DNA from: Lingula anatina
Taxonomy: Eukaryota > Brachiopoda > Lingulata > Lingulida > Lingulidae
DNA: 41,003 bases
Reading direction: 5' to 3'
NCBI RefSeq assembly: GCF_001039355.2
Contig: NW_019773881.1
Coordinates: forward strand, 207,904 to 248,906
The notes under the pieces: generated by a model
Told to the model about the DNA's origin: nothing
Seen by the model: the letters and a program-made list of their open reading frames with translations, nothing else
The model's database searches: none
In this document: positions 10,985 to 24,724 of the stretch, piece by piece
Position numbering within the stretch: the first letter of the stretch is position 1
How the letters are laid out: every line of letters starts with the position of its first letter
Translations under genes and position numbers: made by a program

Positions 10985-11168
10985 GCCAGGAAATGAGTTT
11001 TATTATAGGTCGGGAAAGCGACCTCTAATAGTGATTTCCCGAGAGGTTTTTGCATTTCCCGGACCTTTTCAATGATTTACCGGACGGGAAAGTAAGACTT
11101 GACATAGCTTTCCCGAGCTCGCAATAGCTTTCCCTCGGGAAAGCGGGAAAGCAACATTTCGACCCCTG
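10985..11168 (-). repeat. Right terminal and subterminal repeats of the hAT element
   Basis: About eight copies of GGGAAAG(C)/CTTTCCCG lie within 160 bp and end in AACATTTCGACCCCTG (11153-11168). Such clusters are typical subterminal transposase-binding sites in hAT elements; binding itself is inference. Confidence 0.65.
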
Positions 11169-11335
11169 GGGCGGATTGAGGCTGTCTTCTGGGTCTTCCG
11201 GAAGACTGTCAGATTTTCAAGTTTACGTTGGTGGGTATCCATTTTTTTCTGTCAGAAGACAGTCAGAAATGGAGGGTGGATTAACAAAGATAATTTGGAA
11301 GACTGTCAGAAAATATCTCTGGATCTGCTCCTGAT
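11169..11335 (-). repeat. 160-bp dispersed repeat, right copy
   Basis: Reverse-complement match to 690-852, starting exactly where the hAT right end stops. It contains GTCTTCCGGAAGACTGTCAG and TCTGTCAGAAGACAGTCAGA, both self-complementary. From 11336 to 11614 the sequence is AT-rich intron with nothing to name. Confidence 0.65.
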
Positions 11336-11614
11336 TGAGAAAGCTTTTTATATCTCTAATGAACTGGATTGAAAAGTTTTTACCATTTCCTTACTGTTAG
11401 TAGAACATATTTTAGTACAAGAAGAAAAAATTGTGAAATTTTTCTATGCTGTAAATTATGCCATTATAATGGAAAGGAATATATAGTGTCATGCCATTAC
11501 CATGATAGCATTATTCAGAAGAATCTTTAAAATGGTTGTAAATCAATTGTTAGAATATATAGTAACCAATCTTTGCCCCAGCAAAAAAAAGTAAACCGAC
11601 GTCTTCAATTTCAG

Positions 11615-15588
<3,974 letters not shown>

Positions 15589-15907
15589 GAAAATATCAAT
15601 TTCTTATTTAATTACTGACATATCAATGGAGAATTCAAATGTGGTAAGAATGAAGAGGCATTGTTTTCAGTGCTTGGTGAGATCCTTCACATCAGCAAGA
15701 ATATTTTTTCATGGATGGTATTAAGATTTGTTTATTGTAAGTTAGAAGTGGAATGATCATTTGAGGAGTTGGCTTTGAAAAACGATAAAAAAAAGACATT
15801 GATTGGCAGTAGAAAAAGGAGACCTTAAGTTTCATTTCAGTGACAGAACATAGAAGTATATATACATTGATGCATCTTTGAAGATCTACATTACAGTTGT
15901 AAAATAC

Positions 15908-15945
15908 AATCCAAGCTTTCGGCCCCTGGGCCTTCTTCGGGGATT
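15908..15945 (-). ncRNA. Degraded hammerhead-ribozyme-like fragment
   Basis: On the minus strand CCGAAGA (15940-15934) is followed by GGCC-CAGG-GGCC, which can pair as stem II, then GAAA (15920-15917). This follows the hammerhead core order CUGANGA-stem II-GAAA, with C instead of U at the second core position. Penelope-like retroelements carry such ribozymes in their terminal repeats. Stems I and III and a reverse transcriptase were not seen, so this is a remnant at best. Confidence 0.35.
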
Positions 15946-17154
15946 ATGAACAAAAAGTGAAAAAACAAACTCCTAGGATATGTGACGTCAGTGATGTGTT
16001 AAAAAAAGTGACAGAACATAAAAATGTAAAAGTTATAAGCAAATATTTGTCATTTTTTACCAATTAATCAAATTATATTTCCTGAAATTTTTATTATCTT
16101 TTTAAAAACAGACTGCTTTAATTTATAGTCTTGCTAATGGGAGTGAAGTGAAAATACACTTGACTATTCAGTTCAGTTTCCTATGGGAATTATTAGACAA
16201 TCTCAAAATTTTTCATTGTTAGTGTTTTTTTTTTAAATCAGACCTTCAAGTTTCTTGTGGTTATATGTAAGTGCTGTACATATAAGTTGTACATATGAAA
16301 TACATTTTATGATTTTGAAAGTTCAGACTTGGTTTCTCTAAATAATAATGATTTGGAAAATAGCTCTCCTCAAATATAAAAAACAGACAGTCAACATTTA
16401 AAGAAATACAAAAAATAAATAATTTGCTGGTGTGTGTATGTGCAGATGAAGGAATGACAATTTGATCATATGTGGACAAATTTGTCCTCATTAATTACTA
16501 ATAACAATGAGGTTATGTTTTCACCCTTATTCATCTGTAACTCAAAAACTTATGTTGGGTTTTTATGAAATTTTCATGATATGTAGGTCAGAAATGTGCT
16601 TAACTTAAGTGATTAAATTTTGTTGGTGATCTAAAGGATTCTTCTTAAAGGATTCCTCACCATTGCCAGTTGATGTTGGTGACCTCGAGTTGTGCAATGA
16701 ATGTGCTCTCAACTATCACATTTTATTATTGTACAGATCTTGATGGGTGGCGGTCTATGCTCATTTCTAGTTTATTTTACTTTTACCCGTTTTTTCTAAA
16801 TTGGATGCCTGTATTAACAACCGCATTCAGTGTATTGTCAAGTTATCACATTTGTATATGACAGCTAATTGTTATTACTCAAAGACGTTCCTTTGTTGTT
16901 GCTGGATGAACAAAAGTTCTTTCAAATCTGTTTTGCTGCCTATGAGATTCAGTGCAAAAGGGTAATGAAGTTCAGAATGCATTACATTGTACATTGTGCA
17001 TTTGTCCACAACTCGTCTTGCATGTGGTCATGTAACTGATTGTCTGCTCATTGGGTGGCAGTCATTTGCGCACCATTACAAATTTCAATCACACACTGGT
17101 GCTGATGGAGCATGAAATTTGAGGCTCCATTCGAAATAGACCACATCAGTCAAG

Positions 17155-17347
17155 TAGATTGATCCAAACCTGCAGTGACTCTTGCTGAGTGCAATCAGCT
17201 TAACTGAATGACTTCTTCTTGTTTCCAACATACTCATATAATCAGCAGCTTTTCTGTATTCTACTAAATGCCAGGAGGAGGCATGTCATTCACTTATAAT
17301 TAAGCTGATTGCACTTGGCAAGAGTCCCTGCAGAGTTGGATCATTGT
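17155..17347. repeat. ~190-bp fold-back element
   Basis: Arms at 17158-17206 and 17296-17346 are inverted copies over about 45 bp. Both contain GTGCAATCAGCTTAA and a TGATCCAA start, with GACTCTTGC in between. The loop of about 90 bp has nothing coding. Likely a MITE; no target duplication was identified. Confidence 0.7.
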
Positions 17348-19838
17348 ATGTTTCTTGGGTTATACATTCATCTCTCACCTACTAAAACGTTCATGGACAT
17401 GCATATCTTAGGCACTTGCATTTTCAGGCTGCACTTACATCTTTACGTGCTAAAAATCCAAATTCATTTTTTTTCTTTTTTTTTACCCTCATGAAAGATA
17501 CATTGTATTAAAGAAAAAACTGAAAAATCTCATTTCTGGCAATTACTGGTATCTTAGTCATTATAAATTTTTTGATATGTTGAAGTGACTAGAGTGAATT
17601 GTGCACCAGACTTGAGCTCTAAATTTTGCATTTAGGCACTCGGGGTTTATTATCATGGCTGGCAGCATTGCTTTACACAAATATATTAATCAATAATCCC
17701 ACAGCGAATGACACCCACACAGACATTCACTCTATGCAGTCAGTAGTTTTCAACATATTTTCAACCTTCAAAAAAGGATCCCTCAGCCAAAGTATTGTGT
17801 GTGTGTTTTTCTTTCATTTCTCTTCTAAAGATACAGGTGCTCTTCGAAAAAAAATTAGCATGATTGAGAAGGAACCCAATTGTCAAGTTTCTGTTGCGCT
17901 CTGTATTCCCAGGGGCCTGTTAAGTACAGGGGCTGCTTTCAGAAGGGATCTTGATTAGATTTCTGATTGAAACATCAATTTTTCCACACTTCAAAATTTT
18001 ATTTAATAATAAAGTGCTGTCAGTTTGTAAATTACATTAAAGATTTTCATTTTGGAGTGCTTTCTAAGTAGTAAGAGGCTTATGAGGCTTTTCTAGAAAA
18101 TATTACTACATTGGCAAAGGAAAATGAGATTCTGTCGAAAAAGTATAGAGGTTTTTGATTGTGTAAGGACGATAAGCAGTATGAAATGGAACTTGTGTGC
18201 CATATTACATAAAGAAGGAAGAGGGGCATGCAAAATGTGTCTTGTAGAAAAGGAATGCTATTCAATTTCCATTTATCAATTTATCATCAATTGGTCCAAA
18301 TGAGATTTAGCTAATGGACTAAAGCAAAAATGGTCAAGCGTGAGTTGGGCTTAAAGAGAATTATGCCATTAGTTAGGTTTTAGCCTTTGTAAGATGCTTA
18401 TTACATAGGGATTCCTGCAGATCTGCGCAAAATCAGATTTACTAATGCTGAAGTATCATATATGTTATTCGATATGGAGTACCATGTCTGTTAAATTCTG
18501 CAATGACAATCATTCCAAACACGTTATTTGGAGATTTATCAGTGTAGTCCCTCACAATAAATTGCCACAAAAAAAAAAAGTGGTTTGATTTGTCACAGTG
18601 GCACATCTTGAGGACCAAGACGTGAGAGACGCAAATGGAATCCACACGCTCACTACGGAAGCCAATCAGTTGTGTGATTATTTCTACCAACATTTTCAGG
18701 CACAAAATTGTTCAATTAATTTTTACGGTTTCCATTTGACTCATCATCGTGGGTTCATGCAGACAGAGAAATGCAATTAGTTCGCTTTCAATGCCCATCC
18801 CTGCCCATACGAATTAGTGTACAAAGGGTAATAACATGGGAGCCCTAGCCAACTAATGAATTACCAGCTGGCCTGTGCCTCTCTCTAGAGGTTGACAGCT
18901 CATCATGGCGCTCTTGATTTTGATAAATGTTTCACCTCTGGGAACATGAAGCAAAAGTCAAGAGCACTTTGTATCTCGAACAAATATGTATACATTGTAT
19001 GGTCAGGGCTCCTTTCACATGCTCACGCACACATACATGTGCAGGCACACTAACACATACACGTGCAAATGCAAATGCACATGCAGCACAAAAAAATGAA
19101 AAAGAAGGACAAGTTGAAAGCTGGTTTAATGTTCGAGACCCAATATTTAATCTACTTTTATTCAGGGTACATGTATATGTGGAATAGCCTAACCTAATAT
19201 TGCACTTGTATTGATTGAAAACTCAAGCCAGAATTCTTTCATCTTGTGAAACAAGCTAATATCTTCATTTAAATGGACCAATTCTGATTTATCTGTGGTC
19301 TTGATAATTTAAAATGTTTCATATTTATTTAATTTTTTGTTTGAAACTAGACGGAAGTTTATACATGTACCTCAACCTTTCAAGAACTGAAGGTGATGAT
19401 AGTAGCTAAGCTATTCGTCTAAAATTTGGGCTGCTCTTCCAGTCGTGATTTATTTGCTTGGACAAGGAAATTTGCAAAGTGCAATGAGATGATTTCAGTC
19501 CATTACTTTACTAGCAGACAATGCTAGCTGGAGGATTTATTTGGGCTTATTGATTTGACTCCCACATTGTGTGCATTATACAGCTATCTAATCTCCTTCA
19601 TATTTTACTTTTAACACTATTTATCAAGATTTGGGTCATGCGGTTATTTTCAAAAAGGATCTTTGGTCTCAGGTCTCTGTCTAATGTTCAAAATATTGCA
19701 TTATGTGGATTGGGCAATTTTTATCATTAATTTCTATATGTATCCAGAGAGGGCTCAGCTGCTTTTCAAAATTGTATCAATGACTGTCATTAATGTAGAA
19801 GTACTGTTTTATGTAAACTGTGTGCATAAAGTTCACAT

Positions 19839-19842
<4 letters not shown>

Positions 19843-19881
<39 letters not shown>
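19843..19881. repeat. (TG)n microsatellite
   Basis: About 18 TG dinucleotides with one interruption. Confidence 0.9.
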
Positions 19882-19883
<2 letters not shown>

Positions 19884-20469
19884 GGTCCTGTATCAGTACC
19901 TTGGATAAACTGATCAAATACATGACATTACACAATGTAGCAACCCATGTAAGAAAATGTGTTGTTGTAAATATCAACTGATACTCTTTGCCTTGGTAAT
20001 AAGTATCGATATAGAGCGAAGGGTGACGCAATTAGAGGTGCTTGGAGGTATATACGACGACGTGTTTATCATAAAAGCAGGTAGATGTTTTCCAGTAGCA
20101 AAATAAATGTAGTGCTTTAATGTGGGTGATTTGTAACTTTTTTCCATTAAATCTCAGGTAATGTCACGGAGGCCATGCAGACTACATTTATTTTCTATGT
20201 TTGTTGTGACGATGCATATTTTTCACTTTTGAGTTTGATTTTCGAGAAGAAATATTCCTCTTGAAAGCCAGTGAAGGTTGCACCTTGGGAGTTTTTTAGG
20301 TTTGTTGGAAAATCGCTTTGATTGTAACCAGTGTTCCAGTGCATTTTTAGTTATGGGGAGAGATACAGCAATTTTGCATAGAGAGGATTTGTGGTCGCAG
20401 CTCTGAAAGGGACAGAGGCCATCCCTGCATAATTTCATGGTGTCAGTCAGACATCTGCGTAAGTCGGCA

Positions 20470-20655
20470 GGCCCATAGCTAGGGGGATTCGGGGGGTTCA
20501 AAAGAACTGCCTTTTTTGTCAGAAAAAGGTCCATTCTGGGTAAAATTTGATCTAGGTAAGCAAAAGTTTCATTGTAAAAGGTCCACTTTTTCAAAAAAAA
20601 AAAATTTTGAAGTTGCTGGCTGCAGGCCAGGCCGGACTTTTTTATGCAACTTATA
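20470..20655 (-). repeat. Dispersed repeat, copy 1
   Basis: AAAGGTCCATTCTGGGTAAA, a GATCTAGGTAA block, a TTTCATTGTAAAAGGTCC block and a GTTGCTGGCTG end recur in the same order at 21210-21345. A minus-strand frame (20223-20735) crosses it but shows no known domain. I regard it as a mobile-element tail. Confidence 0.55.
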
Positions 20656-20824
20656 TTATGACTTTCATAAACAAGCTGAAATAACCTAGCTACCAGTATG
20701 AATAAGGACTCAAGGCAAGATAGACAATTGATCAAATTATTGCCATTTTCCCACTACTTTCCCTAGTGTGCAACATGATTATCTCAGCTTGTAGCCATTT
20801 TTGTCCCATAGTGACTCCATAGGT

Positions 20825-21060
20825 ACCCTAAGACCTCATTCCCATAGATTTTTAGATCGATCTTTCCCCCTGGGGAGTCTCACTAGATTGGTGTCAGCTT
20901 AACAGGCTTAAATGTCTGTCCCGCCTACTAAAAGTTGTAAGGGGGTAATTAACTATGGTGCGTGCTCGCACCAATTTAGCAGCAACTTAGCGAGAACCCC
21001 CAGGGAGTTAGGTTGATCCAGATGGATCGATCTAAATCTTTGGGAATGCAGTCTAAGAGT
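20825..21060. mobile_element. ~235-bp MITE with GATCGATC-containing inverted ends
   Basis: The left end reads CATTCCCATAGATTTTTAGATCGATC after ACCCTAAGACCT; the right end on the other strand reads CATTCCCAAAGATTTAGATCGATC after ACTCTTAGACTG. The complementarity extends inward (CCCTGGGG and a later ATTGGTG block). No target duplication was confirmed. Confidence 0.75.
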
Positions 21061-21209
21061 GTATTCAGAACAGATGATCTACGAATAACTGATCCACCGA
21101 CTAATCATGGCAGACCCCACTTAAAAGCAAGCTGCCCTAATCCCCTGCTGGTCTCCCTGCCTCCACACCTGCCATATTAAACGAATTAAATCTCGGCTCC
21201 AAGGTCGAA

Positions 21210-21345
21210 AGATTTCCACTTTTCGCTGGGCAAAGGTCCACTCTGGGTAAATTTGATCTGGGTAAAGTAAGGTTTCATGACAAAAGGTCCGCATTTTTAG
21301 AAAAAGAACCCCCCTTTTGCAATTGCTGGTTAAGGGTCTGGAATG
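21210..21345 (-). repeat. Dispersed repeat, copy 2
   Basis: Same-orientation partner of 20470-20655: CAAAGGTCCACTCTGGGTAA, then GATCTGGGTAA, GGTTTCATGACAAAAGGTCC and AATTGCTGG. The diverged copy is shorter. Confidence 0.55.
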
Positions 21346-21359
21346 CATGACTTACAAAA

Positions 21360-23174
21360 TCTGCCACGGATATCCTAAGTTACAGAGGACACTGGTAACT
21401 CATCGCCTCTATCTGCATGCATGCCTCTGCCATTTCCAGAGACCTGCGGCTAGTAAAGTGGTAGGGTTCCGATGTCCTCAGTAACTCTGGGTGAGGAAGG
21501 TAGGTTTAAGATTTTTTGGACTATTGGTGGATTTCAGACTTAATGGGAGCCAAAAATGACATTTTTGAGATCCATGCAGAGCTGCAATAGAAAAACAAAA
21601 GAGGAGGGGGGGGGGATCTGGACCCCACCCCATATTTTCAGACTTTTGCACAAAATGGCAGTCTCATCCCTGTTCGCTTATCCAGATTATCCAATATGAT
21701 TGTAAAAGTTTTTGTGTTGTTACCAATGCCTTGTGCAATTACATGTTGGTTTCCATTATATATTGATATTTGTCTAAAGAGTTTACCCAATTATCTATAT
21801 TTCACACATTGTTGGTTTTGCTTTTATTATTTTTTTATGTCAACAATAATTGTCTCAGTGCAATAAAGATGCTAGGCTATTTTTCTATTTCTCACAACTG
21901 TCTGTTCCAATACGTGGTTATCCCTAATCACTAGCAGCAATTCTGAATAAGCCACAGAGGCAGCTCTTGAGGGCAATTAAGAGGCAATTTTCATGCAGAC
22001 ATTTGTGCACTTGCTATGTTCCATCATCAATTTCTCATCTATCTGATTTGATTTCATTTGCTTTCTGGCTGCTGAACAATTCAGTGTTGTCTGCAGCAAC
22101 TGCTGCTGCTGCTTGTTTGAAAGGAGAAAGTTAAGAGAGGAGTTATTTCCGAATAGCTGCCATATGTTTTTATCCTACATATTTTTTGCCAACAGGAACA
22201 AGGAAGAAAGTTACATGTAAAAGAAGAATGTCACCTTGACTCTTTGAAGGTGATTTTAAACATTTTGAAGCATCTTGACAAACCAAAGGGAAAGAGAGCA
22301 TAAAAGAATTTTCAACTCTGCATTTGAACATTCTCATTATTCATGAAGAATATATGGCAGCAGTTTTGTCAAACTCTGTGCAGTTATTTTAAAGCAGTTG
22401 GTTTTCAAAAATCTGGTTTTCTTTTTGCAGCACCAAAATACATGGTGACAGAATAGAATTCTAGTCCATGAAGAGAAACTAGGATCATATTCAAAAAGTA
22501 GCAGATTTGTCAGTCCATTGTATTTTTGGAGTACTATATGTACTTTGTTGTTTACAATAGTTTGTCAGTTTAAATATTAATTGCCAATTTCCGTTCACTT
22601 GTATGGATTTTTGATAACATAGTGATAAACTACATATATATATGCATATAGTTTTGATCTCATGGGAAGAAATAACTGTAAGGAATACAGGCCTCTCATA
22701 TCAGGATGAAGTACAGAAGATGTGCATAAACTGTATATTGTATTCATTGATTTACATATACATGCATTGTGCTAGTAGAACAGTTGGCTTGTTGCTGAGT
22801 GCACTACAAATTTAACATCAAACTATATTGAAGTCATCACTGTCTTATCAGGAAATGCACCAATTGTTGACTCGCAGGACATAATATCAGTCAGCCAGAC
22901 AAGGGACAAGATATATCTGCTGTTGAGGTCACATTATCAACCAGGTTTTCAATCCCTGTTGAAATTTCAATNAAAGCTGAGCAGCTAACACAAACATCAA
23001 GATCGTGAAGTATGAACCCTTTTGAGAACCCATTGCAGAATTTGGGGGCATTTATCATTGATGAATTTAATTATTGAACTGATGTCACAGTGACGAGAGT
23101 GTTTATTTTAATAAAAACACAATTGACATTATTGCTTCAATAAAAATATTCAAATTTAAACATCAATACTGTAC
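21360..23174. other. Intergenic, no gene seen
   Basis: AT-rich, with a G run at 21608-21617, a short CTG cluster (22105-22115) and the contig gap at 22972. A short stretch at about 23053-23090 (TGATGTCACAGTGAC) resembles the start of the 31123 block. Further VWDE-like exons may lie in the gap. Confidence 0.45.
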
Positions 23175-23285
23175 CTTTAAAGACCAAGCATACACGTTGG
23201 TGGCAACATCACAAACTTCACAGTCGTACCCGGGCCTGGTCGACCTGTCTGCGTGACAAGTACCTTTTAAGAAACAGCTTCCATT
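23175..23285 (-). pseudogene. VWDE-like Cys module exon 3
   Basis: 111 bp, 37 residues: NGSCFLKGTCH, GYDCEVCDV, AWSLK. This is the last module before the contig gap at 22972, so the 3' end of the gene is not in view. Confidence 0.85.
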
Positions 23286-23534
23286 CTACAAATAATTCCA
23301 ACAGGTTACATTATATGACAATATTAATGAAGCCGCTTACGAATACCAAACATTCCAAAAATGGTAATGAAAACAAGCCTGACCCTTGTGTAATATTGCA
23401 AACAGACATATAAAAAAGAGTTATCGTGACAGATAAAATTCAAAATGTTTGAACAAAATGAGGGGTCGAGTGATATGACTCCGTATATTGATTTAGTAAT
23501 ACCTACTTGTATCTTAACCTCGTCTGTTTCATAC

Positions 23535-23645
23535 CTTAACTGTCCATTCATTTTCGTTGATGTTAAAGTCGCAGTACAGGCAAGAGAATCCAGGTCTGAT
23601 GTTTCTATCTGGGTCACACACGCCATCTATCGAGCAGCTTGTAGC
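23535..23645 (-). pseudogene. VWDE-like Cys module exon 2
   Basis: 111 bp, 37 residues: ATSCSIDGVCDP, GFSCLYCDF, EWTVK. Same cysteine spacing and phase as its neighbours, with no lesion. Confidence 0.85.
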
Positions 23646-24613
23646 CTAATATATTGGTAAACATAGTAAACTTGAAACATATGTGATTAGATATAGGTGT
23701 TTGCATGATATTTTTAATCAAAGAACTTAGTGCAAATTAAAGCAAAATACACCACAATTAACAATGTCCCTAGATACGACATTGTGTTTATCTCAACTCG
23801 TTAAAGTCGAAACCATTATATACTGCTCAACAGAAGTCAGGGAGCACCAACGCCATTTAACATGCAAAAGTTGTCACCACACCTACTATTATTTAAATTT
23901 GGCAATTCTTAAACAAAGTCATCATTCTGCATTGGGTGTTATTTCTACTTTAACTACTAGTATGTTGCAAAAAGAGAAATCTCTGCACATGATTACAAGT
24001 AATAGTTATGTTTATTTTGGGGACTAAATATGTAAATCCTTTGGGTAAAATTATTTGGCCTCCATTCTTCCCGGTAGTCATGCGCGGGAGAGGTTTTGGT
24101 GAATAGAGAACGTGCTTGCTATTATCAATGTGAAAAAGCCAGCGTAAGAAACACACAAGAGCTTTGACTGACACATTCTCCAGCTGTGTCCTAACGGCAT
24201 GGTGTGGCAATGGTGTAAAGATGGGTGGTATAGCCAACATTCCTAGTTCAGTTCGACCTTGTGTCACAACCCCACCTCAGGACATTTTCTTTATTTGTCA
24301 CATATACGGAACCTGACTGTAACTGACAAGACACTACAAATATCCCCCAAAAGAACCACTCACGCTACATTTAATGACAGGCGGCGACCCCTCGCCCCCT
24401 CTCCCTTGGAGTGGGTTTCGGAGCCCACACACAAACACGCACACACATTTCAGTTCAATATCAGATCATATTGAACACTTTCGGCGCCGAAAATATCCCC
24501 GGGATGACCTTATCCGAAGTCAGTCATTATATACATGTATTATATTATTACGCACATGCATGAAATACTTCTGTGTGTCGACCATAACAGTAATATTTCT
24601 GTGACATACATAC
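23646..24613. other. Intron between Cys module exons
   Basis: No further module exon was found. Several plus-strand frames (23764-24604) show no domain. Confidence 0.4.
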
Positions 24614-24724
24614 TTGAGTGAACCATCCCACAGCGTCGTAAGCGGGATCACAGCGTTGGCATGGATTATTAGGGTTTGTCTCGTTTGCAACGTAACATTT
24701 TCCTCCGATGATACAGGTTTCGCT
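24614..24724 (-). pseudogene. VWDE-like Cys module exon 1
   Basis: Exactly 111 bp, 37 residues, phase 0 at both ends: SETCIIGGKCY, NPNNPCQRCDP, then WFTQ. The pattern C-x5-C-...-C-x2-C-...-W is shared with the exons at 23535 and 23175. Open in frame, with GT donor and AG acceptor. Confidence 0.85.

Larger units (their letters stand above)
6314..11168 (-). mobile_element. hAT DNA transposon with intron-containing transposase
   Basis: The ends are inverted: CAGGGGTCAAAATGTT at 6314-6329 and, on the other strand, CAGGGGTCGAAATGTT at 11168-11153. CAGNG ends are the hAT hallmark. Both flanks carry clusters of TTTCCCTG/TTTCCCG and GGGAAAG. The minus-strand transposase gene (6844-10497) lies between. 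The flanking 8-mers (AATGATGT left, GGGCGGAT right) do not match, so no target-site duplication is visible; the site may have been rearranged, or the two ends may not belong to a single insertion. The element lies just upstream of the PARP2 exons, antisense to them. Confidence 0.72.
15589..19842. other. Intergenic region downstream of PARP2
   Basis: No exon with supporting homology was found. It contains the hammerhead-like fragment (15908-15945) and a fold-back element (17155-17347). The reading frames around 17626-17958 and 18927-19187 have no recognisable domain. Confidence 0.5.

Noticed and set aside
690-11335. The 160-bp inverted pair as ends of one 10.6-kb element
   Set aside because: The left copy interrupts an older repeat module and the right copy lies outside the hAT end, so they look like independent insertions of one small repeat family.
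20223-20735. 170-codon minus-strand frame as a gene
   Set aside because: It overlaps a dispersed repeat with a second copy at 21210-21345 and has no recognisable domain.
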